Assembly (NCBI RefSeq): GCF_004011695.2
Contig: NC_082423.1
Span: forward strand, 1 to 64,000
Direction: 5' to 3'
Length of the DNA stretch: 64,000 bases
From: Ascochyta rabiei
Lineage: Eukaryota > Ascomycota > Dothideomycetes > Pleosporales > Didymellaceae
Shown here: positions 11,648-19,673 of the stretch, piece after piece
How the letters are laid out: every line of letters begins with the position of its first letter
How positions within the stretch are numbered: the first letter of the stretch is position 1
Notes under the pieces: generated by a model
The model's input: the letters and a program-made list of their open reading frames with translations, nothing else
Database searches by the model: none
What the model was told of the DNA's origin: nothing
Program-made: the position numbers and the translations under genes

Positions 11648-14600
11648 TTCTTCTTCTTCTTCTTCTTCTTCTTCTTCTTCTTCTTCTTCTTCTTCTTCTT
11701 CTTCTTCTTCTTCTTCTTCTTCTTCTTCTTCTTCTTCTTCTTCTTCTTCTTCTTCTTCTTCTTCTTCTTCTTTATTAAAGTCTAAGCTAGGTAGAATACT
11801 ACTACTAAGACTTATAGTAGTGTTTCTATTTAATAGCGCTTCTCTTTCTCTATTAGTAGTAAGATCTTTTATATAGTTAATATTACTACTAAGAATACTA
11901 GAGCTAGTTCTAAAAGAAGGCCTAGCTAGATCTAGTTTATCTTCTAGTAGTACCTCTTTACTTTTACTAGAGTTAGCATCTTCTTTTTCTTTACTAGTGC
12001 TACTGCTACGATTCTCTTCTATAGTAGAGGTAACTAGATTCTCTTTATCTCTATTAAGTTCTTCTAGAAGAAGACTATCTTCTATATCTAGACTATAGTT
12101 ACTACTAGAGTCTTCTTCTAGAATAGCATCTTCTTCTATAGCTAAGTTACTATTACTACTAAGATTATCTTCTATAGATCTATTCTCTTTAGTAGTAGAA
12201 GCACTAGCGCTAGATCTACTACTACTTCTAAAAGTACTAGTAGGTATTCTTTCACTTATTCTATTATCCTTACTACTTTTACTAGTGCTAGTAGTATAGA
12301 CTAGAGGCTTTTTTACTTCTTTACTTCTACTAGAAGCTAGGCTTTTACTCTTATAGTTTTCTACTAGGTTTAGAATAGTACTATACTTATTCTCTTCTTC
12401 TACACTCTTTTTCTTACTAGCACTAGTAGTAGCTATAGAAGTACTAGGTATATAATTAGCACTAGTAAAGCTATTACTAGAGTCTAAGCTATTGCTTCTA
12501 ATATTCCTTCTACTATTATTCTTACTAGTAGAAGTAGCCTCTAGTCTAGTAGTAAAGATAGGATATAGACTAGAAGTACCTTCTTTAGTGCTTTTATTAA
12601 TCTTATATAGACTTCTTTTATTTCTTATCCTATAAACTCTAGTACTATTATCATCTTCTAAGCTAGCGTTATCTGCTAAGCTACTAGTAGTACTATTACT
12701 AGAGATATCTATTATATCTTCTTCTTTACTAGGTAGCGTATCTACTCTAGTATAATGCTTCTTATTAATAGGCTTTTTTAGTATAACTACTTTAGGGCTA
12801 CTAGTAGTAAGAGCCTCTTCTTTTCTAGAACTAGAGCTAGAGCTAGAGCTAGAACTAGAGCTATTAATTATAAACTTCTTTCTCTTACTTATAGTAGTAG
12901 GAGGTCTGCTCTTCTCTCTACTAGAGCTACTACTAGAGCTACTACTACTACTTTCTCTTCTTATAGTATCTTTACTAGAAGTATTATTATATACTTTATC
13001 TAATATATCCGGTGTACTAGTACTATAGTTAAAGTTATCTTTTAAAGTAGTATGGTTATTAAAGTCTATACTACTATAGCTTACCTCCTCTTCTCTATTA
13101 CTAATAGAAGAAGGTGTTTTACTAGAGCTTATAATGTTTATATCTTCTATTAACTCTTCTATACTCTTAGCTTCTTCTCTTCTAATAGGCTTTACGCTAG
13201 GTAGAATAGAGTCTTCCAGCCTAGTAGCTATAGCGTTAAAGACTACTAGCTTCTTATCTATAGTTCTACTACTAAGCTCTAGAAAGTTAAAGATTCTAGT
13301 AGTAAAATCTATAGACTTTTGCTCTAGGCTACTAGTTTTACTAGCTAGGATATTACTATCTCTAGCATAGTTACCTAGTGCTACTTTAGTAGAGTGATTA
13401 AACAGTATATCTTCTATATTATTCTCTTCCTCCTCTTCTTCTAGTATACCTTCTAGATCTATATTTAATCTATTAATAATAATATACTTTATAGCTTGTC
13501 TATAAGTAGAGATAGAGACCTTTATACCTAGAAACTCTAGGCTTTTAATACTAAGTAGATTAGAGATATCTTTACTAGTAATAAGCTTATTATTAACTTC
13601 TAGTAAATAAGGACTAGCTTTCTTTATATTAAACACCTTAAAGTTTAGGTAGTTATAGAAAGGTATGCCTAAAGTTATATATACTTTTAGTAGGTAGCTA
13701 AACTTAGGGCTAAAGAACCTAACTATGTTATTATCTCTATTAGTAATACTATTAGACTTGCTATAGCTAGTCTCTACTTTTATTAGCTTAGTAATGCTAT
13801 CTATATATAGGTTTCTAGAGCCTAGCTCTAGGCTATTAGTATACTTTAGTAACTCTACCTCTGTGCCTCTAATAGGGCAAGCTGCTAGTAGATAGAAAGC
13901 TAGACCTAGTAGCTTAATAAACTCTTGCCTATCTTTTAGATATTTTCTTATATTATAGATATTAAAATCTATACTAGTGCTAGTAATGCTATTAATAAAG
14001 AACTTAGAGAAGATAGAGCTAGTATCTTCTAGTCTTTTAATTAGGTAGAAGCTATAGTCTTTTAGGTTATAGTCTCTATTGTTAGTACTATCTTCTAGAA
14101 AGCTATAGGTAGGACTAGTATCTACTACACTATCTTCTAGCTTGTTAAAGTCTAGATCTAGATTACTAGGATTAAGATAAAGAATTCTAGAGAATAGAAA
14201 CTCTTCTAAGGTATCTTCTATATAGACAAAGAACTTCTTAAGCTTCTTAATATCTACTTCTAGACTATTATCTACTATAAAGAGATTGCTACTAATATCT
14301 CTTATTCTAGGCTTAGTTAGCGTGTTAGTAGCTATAGCTCTAGTATAAGCTCTTAAAGAGGTTAATTCTTCAAAGCTATTACTAGAGTTAAATGTTAGAT
14401 TTCTACTATAGTAGTCTAGAAAGACCTCTTCTAAGCTAGTAGAATTACTACTAGTAGTTAACTTATTATATCTACTATTAACTATAGCTATAGAGAATAG
14501 CCTAAGAGAATAGATTAGATAAGAGCAATCTTGCTCTATGCTAATAGCTGCCTTAGTAACTCTTGTATTTAGATCTATACTTTTAATAGCTAGAAAAGTA

Positions 14601-15853
14601 ATAATAGCACTATTAAAGCTAGGGTATTCTTCTAGGTTATCTTGTGCTAGAGGCTGCTCTAGCAGCGTATCTACTATAGCTATTAAATACTCTTTACTTC
14701 TAGCAACTAGCGTAGTAAATAGAGTATCTAGTATACTATCTTCTAGGTTTTCTTTACTAGCTTCTAGAGAGTCTTTTATATTCTCTACTATAGTAGCTAC
14801 TAGCTGTTCTACTAGAGAGGGTACAATAGGTTGCTTACTAGTAGTAGACTTATCTCTAGCTCTTTCTCTAATAACTCTATATAGATAGACTATAAATAGA
14901 CTAAAATACTTATAGTACTTTCTTTTCACATCCTTACTAGAGAGTAGGCTAAAGTCTTTTAGATTCTTCTCTTTATTAGTAGCTAGTACCTCTGTTTGTA
15001 GCTGCTGCCTAAGCCTTCTATTTAGCTTCTCTACTAGAGGTTCTATAGAGTATAGAGTCTCTTCTACTAGCTTAAGTAGATTGTATTCTACTCTCTCTTC
15101 TGTAGTAGTGCTCTTCTTTATAGGAATAGTAACTAGCTTAAGTAAGCTATTGAGATTCTTATTATTAAGAAAGAGATAGAACTTAGTTTTACGTATAGTA
15201 GAAGGTATCTCTTTATTCTCTAATAAAGTAAAGCTTAGATTAGTAGCATTAGTAAACGCTTCTAGCTCTTCTCTATAGCTATTAATAAGGCTGTTAGAAG
15301 TACTAAGAGTAGTAGTAGTAATAGTAGGCTCTATAGCGCTAGTAGTACTACTATTATCTTTTATAATAAAGTAGTTTAATAAATCTTTCTTCTTAAATAG
15401 ACTTTGTATCTTAATATTACTTTTATAGAAGGTCTTTTTACTACTAGTAAAAGGTATTTCTTTCTCTTTTCTATGCTTTTCTAAGTGTAGGTATAAGCTT
15501 TTAGTAGTACTAAAGAGACTATTACACTCTTTAACTAGGCATAGATAACCTTCTTCTATAAGCTTTAGTTCTTTAAAGAAATACTTATAGTTCTCTATAG
15601 AGTGTAGATTATTAATATTAGCTATAGAATAGTCTTTAATATCTTCTAAAAACCTTTTTACTTCTCTATCTTTAAAAGAAATTCTATGCTGCTTTATAAG
15701 ATGCTGCTTAGTTATTTCTACTATATTAGTACTTTTATTACTATTAATACTAGTTAGGCAGCTACTATTAGAGCAGAATAGAAGCCCTAGATCTTTAAAG
15801 TAAGATAAGTTATAGCCTAGCTCTATAGTAGGAGTATAGTTAGAGGTAGACAT
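11582..15853 (-). CDS. N-terminal recombinase-like half of TLH2
   Basis: An open frame of 1,423 codons from ATG 15853 to TAA 11582. Two C2H2-like fingers open it: FCSNSSC with QHLIKQH, and LCLVKEC with LHLEKH, within the first 140 residues. Near residue 658 is ACPIRGTEVELL, aligning with HMTGGAPACSTEL of TLH1. It is followed by STYRQAIKYI (about residue 785) and FNHSTKVALGNYARD (about residue 820). R, then RQA, then H-x8-Y is the spacing of tyrosine recombinase active sites. After about residue 900 the protein is low-complexity Ser/Thr/Glu, with polySer runs, and ends in about 40 Glu and 18 Arg from the GAA/AGA tract. There is no Trp, and the only Met is the start. The remaining Cys, His and Gln sit largely in the conserved motifs. 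This is the N-terminus of the helicase half downstream; the predicted whole is about 2,170 residues. Expression is unproven. Confidence 0.82.
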   Translation of the reverse strand: MSTSNYTPTIELGYNLSYFKDLGLLFCSNSSCLTSINSNKSTNIVEITKQHLIKQHRISFKDREVKRFLEDIKDYSIANINNLHSIENYKYFFKELKLIEEGYLCLVKECNSLFSTTKSLYLHLEKHRKEKEIPFTSSKKTFYKSNIKIQSLFKKKDLLNYFIIKDNSSTTSAIEPTITTTTLSTSNSLINSYREELEAFTNATNLSFTLLENKEIPSTIRKTKFYLFLNNKNLNSLLKLVTIPIKKSTTTEERVEYNLLKLVEETLYSIEPLVEKLNRRLRQQLQTEVLATNKEKNLKDFSLLSSKDVKRKYYKYFSLFIVYLYRVIRERARDKSTTSKQPIVPSLVEQLVATIVENIKDSLEASKENLEDSILDTLFTTLVARSKEYLIAIVDTLLEQPLAQDNLEEYPSFNSAIITFLAIKSIDLNTRVTKAAISIEQDCSYLIYSLRLFSIAIVNSRYNKLTTSSNSTSLEEVFLDYYSRNLTFNSSNSFEELTSLRAYTRAIATNTLTKPRIRDISSNLFIVDNSLEVDIKKLKKFFVYIEDTLEEFLFSRILYLNPSNLDLDFNKLEDSVVDTSPTYSFLEDSTNNRDYNLKDYSFYLIKRLEDTSSIFSKFFINSITSTSIDFNIYNIRKYLKDRQEFIKLLGLAFYLLAACPIRGTEVELLKYTNSLELGSRNLYIDSITKLIKVETSYSKSNSITNRDNNIVRFFSPKFSYLLKVYITLGIPFYNYLNFKVFNIKKASPYLLEVNNKLITSKDISNLLSIKSLEFLGIKVSISTYRQAIKYIIINRLNIDLEGILEEEEEENNIEDILFNHSTKVALGNYARDSNILASKTSSLEQKSIDFTTRIFNFLELSSRTIDKKLVVFNAIATRLEDSILPSVKPIRREEAKSIEELIEDINIISSSKTPSSISNREEEVSYSSIDFNNHTTLKDNFNYSTSTPDILDKVYNNTSSKDTIRRESSSSSSSSSSSREKSRPPTTISKRKKFIINSSSSSSSSSSSSRKEEALTTSSPKVVILKKPINKKHYTRVDTLPSKEEDIIDISSNSTTSSLADNASLEDDNSTRVYRIRNKRSLYKINKSTKEGTSSLYPIFTTRLEATSTSKNNSRRNIRSNSLDSSNSFTSANYIPSTSIATTSASKKKSVEEENKYSTILNLVENYKSKSLASSRSKEVKKPLVYTTSTSKSSKDNRISERIPTSTFRSSSRSSASASTTKENRSIEDNLSSNSNLAIEEDAILEEDSSSNYSLDIEDSLLLEELNRDKENLVTSTIEENRSSSTSKEKEDANSSKSKEVLLEDKLDLARPSFRTSSSILSSNINYIKDLTTNREREALLNRNTTISLSSSILPSLDFNKEEEEEEEEEEEEEEEEEEEEEEEEEEEEEEEEEEEEEEEEERRRRRRRRRRRRRRRRRRYLF
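11594..11772. repeat. (TTC)n / (GAA)n microsatellite causing frame slip
   Basis: About 60 TTC triplets with a single extra T near 11648. On the minus strand the upstream side reads GAA (Glu) and the downstream side AGA (Arg) in the 1,423-codon frame, which then stops 12 bases after the tract. The helicase frame reads GAA on the downstream side. So this one base separates two otherwise continuous halves of one gene. Confidence 0.92.
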
Positions 15854-16677
15854 AGTAGTATACTTAGCTAGTTAAATAGAGTTCTTTTATAGTATTTCTA
15901 TAGGTATATTAGTAGGCTTCTAGTAGAAGATGTAGCTAAGGGTAGAAATAGAGAATACTTACTTTTATAGTATTGAGTAATAGATATAGAAGGTAGAGGT
16001 CTGTAGATAGAATAGTATAGTAAAGAGTAAAGTAGAGAGTAGAGTAGAGAAGGATAGTAAAGAGAAGAAAGAAGTGTTTATATAGATAGCTAGCTCTAGC
16101 TATTAGTAAATCTAATTAGCGTTTAGTTACTAGAGAATTACCTTTATTCTTAATTCTACTGCTAGTAATTAAGAATTAAACAAAGAGGAATTAGTTAATT
16201 CTTCATTATTCTACTAGTAAGTAGAAATGAATAAAAGAAGAATTAGTTAATTCTTAATTACTGCTAGAATAATTAAGAATTAATTAAAGAAGAATTAGTT
16301 GATTCTTAATTATTCTACTAGTAATTAGGATTTAATAAATAAAGACTTAGTTAATTCTTAATTACTGCTAGAACAATTAAGAATTTAGTAAAGAAGAATT
16401 AATTAATTCTTAATTATTCTACTACTAATTAAGGATTAAGTAAAGAAGAATTTATTAATTGTTAATTTTAGTATAGTAAATAGAAGACTACTAGTTAAGA
16501 CGTAATAGAAAAGAAGATAATATAAAAGTAGAGAAACTCTCTTTCTATTTTATACTACTACACTACTATCTACTCTTCTATAACCCTAACTACTTATACT
16601 AAGGTACTAAGCAAAATACTAAAGGTAAGAATTCTATATACTACTATCTTCTAGAAGCTAACTTCTATCTTTTCTAG
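15854..16677. promoter_or_regulatory. Divergent promoter region of TLH2 module
   Basis: 824 bases lie between the start codons of two divergently transcribed genes. The centre is filled by the 52-bp array listed separately. A CCCTAAC telomere-like heptamer lies in the 5' leader of the partner gene near 16582. No other gene is seen. The regulatory role is inferred from position. Confidence 0.5.
16135..16466. repeat. 52-bp tandem array (about 7 iterons)
   Basis: The core GAATTAGTTAATTCTT, itself an imperfect palindrome, recurs at 16188, 16240, 16292, 16344, 16396 and 16448 with exact 52-bp spacing. A diverged first copy is at 16135. Between cores is a second conserved block, TATTCTACTAGTAATTA. 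Spacing is kept although the bases have drifted, which is unusual for a decaying repeat. Confidence 0.9.
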
Positions 16678-17341
16678 ATGTCTAGCATTGAGACGAGCTA
16701 TAAGAATCTTAACTATAGTACTACTATAGCTAGAAGATTTCTTAAAGAAAATCTTAGCTCTTTAGCTTTAACTTCTACCTATCTACTAGGAAAGAATGTT
16801 TATAATATAAGAGACAAAGCTAGTAATAAGGTAGTAGGCTTTCGAGGCTACCTAGTTAGCTATAGCAAGCTACCTAGCTTAGTAAAATATATTTATAAGA
16901 AAGGTATAGCAGTATAATCTTATAGTAGAAGTATCTATGCTAATAGCAGACGCTAGGCTTAGAACTAGGCTATACTAGGTTCTTTATTATTATAGTAAAC
17001 TCTTTTAAGAAAGAAGAATACTATATTACCTACTATAATACTAGAGTAGAAGATAAAGTTACTCTAGTTACTAGTAAAGAGTTCTTAGAAGAGTACGTTA
17101 GTAATAGACTCTATACTATTCTAGAGCTAGATAATAGGTATGTCTCTATGCTAGTATAGTAACTATAGTAGGCAATAAGTCTAGCCCTTCCTTCTTTAGT
17201 AGAGAAACACTAGAGTACCTAGAGAATTTAAAAGAGAAAGAAGAAGAAGAAGAAGAGAAAGAAGAAAGTACTACTAGTGTTACTAGTTCTACTAGCTCTA
17301 CTAGTATAGAAGAAGAAGAAGATCTTTTTATAGACTATTAA
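16678..17341 (+). CDS. Three-exon partner gene of TLH2, 187 residues, unknown function
   Basis: Predicted exons are 16678-16903, 16957-17137 and 17185-17341, joining to 188 codons in frame. Intron 1 (53 bases) starts GTATAG, has a GCTAAT branch-like site and ends GCTAG. Intron 2 (47 bases) has the canonical donor GTATGT, a GTAACT branch-like site and ends TCTAG. Without splicing the frame stops at 16917. The protein opens MSSIETSYKNLNYSTT and has a mixed hydrophobic/Lys-rich N-terminal region. Exon 2 (LELGYTRFFIIIVNSF at its start) is well ordered, and the end is an acidic Ser/Thr/Glu tail ending DLFIDY. I do not recognise it. It diverges from TLH2 across the 52-bp array, mirroring the TLH1 locus. 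The TLH1 partner also has a Glu-rich run near its C-terminus, but no other similarity is visible by eye. Other splice choices are possible for intron 1. Confidence 0.62.
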
Positions 17342-18230
17342 ATGCTATAGCTCTATTTTAAGTAGAAGTCCTTTAAGGTTAAAATTAGTTCTAGAATCTT
17401 ATCTACTTTTTAAAAAGGATAAACTAAGAAAAAAGAAATGTCTCTAGCTATAGTATAGGTATATAAATAGAAATAAGATAGAATAAAGATTAGTTAATGC
17501 TATTACCTTTATAAAAGGATTGTTAGTTCTTCTCTTTAGTTACTGTATAAATAGAAAGTTACTAGCTATTGCTAGTAAAGAATAGTCTTAGAAGAATGCT
17601 TTTCTCTATATTATACTTTGTCTTTATCTATTAAAAGAGCCTCTACCTATATACTAGATAGAAAAGATAGAGAATTCTCTTTTCCTATTTCTATATCTTA
17701 AGGGTACTTATTACTATTAGCTATATAGAGAAATAGAAAGAATTAACGCTAGTTATTCTTATAGATACTAAGTATAAGAAGTAAGAGTTATTCTCTCTAG
17801 ATATTCTCCCTAGGTATTCTCTCTAGTTATTCTATCTACTTATTATCTATAAGGGATAGAAAGCTAGTTCTTCTCTCTAATAATCTCTACTAGATATTAC
17901 TTTCTAGAACTACTATCTCTACTACCCTAGGATAGGCTATAACTGCTAGAAAAGAAGAAAGAAAAGAAGAAGAAAAAGAAGAAAAGAATAAAAAACTAAC
18001 TACTTATTCTAAAGCGCTAGTTGTTCTTTTAGATAGGTTAGTAGAGTATAATACCTAGTAAATAGCTAGTAGATAGCTATTAGCTATAGTGTTTATAGCT
18101 ATAGAGATAGTAGAATAACTAAAAGATAGTTATAGATACTAATAAAATGTTATTAACTATTTTATTATCTTCTAAATAAGCTACTAGAAGAGACTAGATC
18201 TGGTAGAGATATAGTAAAAGAAGCTAAAGC
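17342..18230. other. TpA-rich non-coding flank
   Basis: Continues the extreme composition of the module. No frame of length or recognisable motif is seen on either strand. It probably contains the 3' flank of the partner gene. Confidence 0.45.
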
Positions 18231-18436
18231 TTAAGAAATTTCTAGATATCCTAAAAAAGTAGACATCTAGAAATTTCTAGATAACCTAAAGGAGAAGATA
18301 TCTAGAAATTTCTAGATATCCTAAAAAAAAAAAAGACATCTAGAAATTTTCTAGATACGTTACAATAGGCTAGAAATAGCAAGAAGAAAAGAAAAAACAA
18401 AAAAGTTTCTAGATATCCTAAATTTCTAGATATCCT
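18231..18436. repeat. Palindrome cluster at module edge
   Basis: The palindrome ATCTAGAAATTTCTAGAT is perfect at 18265-18282 and extends to a perfect 22-bp palindrome at 18298-18319. A one-base-longer variant lies near 18336, and half copies near 18236 and 18418. The cluster ends exactly where ordinary host DNA begins (about 18437), so it may be a terminus of the inserted module. Confidence 0.75.
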
Positions 18437-18712
18437 GCTGGATAAGCTGTTAGGATCACGCACTCCGGGTCAGGTCGTTTCCTGATAGGAAAGGCTCGTA
18501 TGCGGAATTAGGCTGTGCATGAAAAAAATACAAGATCGATTGCGTTAATGACAGGTTTGATTTGTGTCGCGTGTGAGATCAGATATATGGGGAACTGTAA
18601 AGACTGTGTACTAAGATGAAAAGAGAATGCCATCCATGGAGATATTGTACAAAAACATGCTTCGCATGCTCGTCAATCCTTCACGTGTGCTCATATAACC
18701 AGGTCACGGGCA

Positions 18713-19043
18713 CTACGAGAGCTTCCCGGTACCATCCTGGTGCACATGGCCAGTGGTGATCCTCCTGTCATCCTCGTCTTTGAAACGAATGGAGATGACC
18801 GGCTGCTTATCGTTTGGATCGTCAATGGACTGGTGCCACCTGCTTCCCTTGATCTCTGCCTTCTTGATGGCTGGATTCTAAATCATGTAAGCAAGTTTGT
18901 GGCTAGACGAGCGTTGCGTATCGACATACATTTTTCTCAGCTTGTTCGCAGAATGCACTGACTACTGGGCGGCTCTGGGAGTCGAGTTTATCAAGGGTGA
19001 CAGTGCCGATGTATTTGATGAGTCTGCGGGATGATGCTTGCAT
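18713..19043 (-). CDS. Small conserved-looking protein, 92 residues, two exons
   Basis: Exon 1 is 19043 down to 18930 (ATG, 38 codons) and exon 2 is 18877 down to 18713 (54 codons plus TAG). The 52-base intron has donor GTATGT and acceptor TTTAG, phase 0. The protein opens MQASSRRLIKYIGTV. A basic middle (IKKAEIKGSRWH) is followed by DDPNDKQPVISIRF and an acidic DEDDRR segment. No signal peptide or membrane segment is seen. I do not recognise a characterised family. Codon use and composition are ordinary, unlike both flanks. An open frame of 73 codons on the opposite strand (18740-18961) is its antisense shadow and ignores the intron. Upstream, GAGAGTATAAGAG near 19172 on this strand may be a TATA element. 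Confidence 0.72.
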
Positions 19044-19195
19044 GTTGGAAGTTGCGATGGTGGACTAGTAACGTTTGGAGGGATAGTGAAGGATGTTGTG
19101 ATGTGCTTAATAATGAATGTTGATTGATGAGAATGTGATGAGGCATGGTTGATGGAAGGCAGCCTCTGCTCTTATACTCTCAGTTCTTGGACTTC

Positions 19196-19283
19196 GCAAC
19201 ACTAAGCTCTTGATGCTGTGCCGCAACACTGAGCTCTTGATGCTATGCCGCAATACTGAGCTCTTGGTGCTGTGCCGCAACAG
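19196..19283. repeat. 27-bp tandem repeat, three copies
   Basis: Copies start at 19196, 19223 and 19250, each beginning GCAACACTRAGCTCTTG with few differences, and a partial fourth follows. They lie upstream of both the 92-residue gene and the kinase gene, in the intergenic space. Confidence 0.85.
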
Positions 19284-19673
19284 TTTGAAGCTTCACTCCA
19301 AGTAGAATCCAGTACTTGCTAAAATAGCAAGACCGTTGCTCTATCCTCCGTCTTTCGCTCATGCAACTTCAGTCACATCCCGAATGTGGCTATGAAGAGG
19401 TGACACCAAGTCCGAACGAGACATTGTGGGGTGAGAGGTTGATGCGCGAGTGCTCTGAGTCCGACTATAGGAGAAGTTCAAGAAAAGTCGGCGCGTAACG
19501 AGCTGAGTCCGCGTGATGGTGAGACAGGACCCTGTTTTGCTAGCGTCGTTGTTGCCGCCGGCCAATTGATCGACGAGCACAGACGCGTCATTGACCGTGC
19601 TAGGCATCAGTGCGGCCAACATGCCTTTGGACCGTCACACTAACTTCCCACAATGATATAGTGTCTCTACACC
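19284..19673. other. Upstream region of kinase gene
   Basis: 390 bases of ordinary composition, with no gene supported on either strand. It should hold the kinase promoter. The 87-codon minus-strand frame at 19359-19622 has no recognisable features. Confidence 0.4.

Noticed and set aside
13134..14888. Plus-strand frames inside TLH2
   Set aside because: Antisense of the 1,423-codon gene; hydrophobic, low complexity, no motifs.
16135..16466. CRISPR-like array
   Set aside because: Units are contiguous 52-bp tandem repeats with similar, not unique, spacers, in a eukaryotic chromosome.
18740..18961. 73-codon plus-strand frame
   Set aside because: Runs antisense across the spliced 92-residue gene, including its intron.
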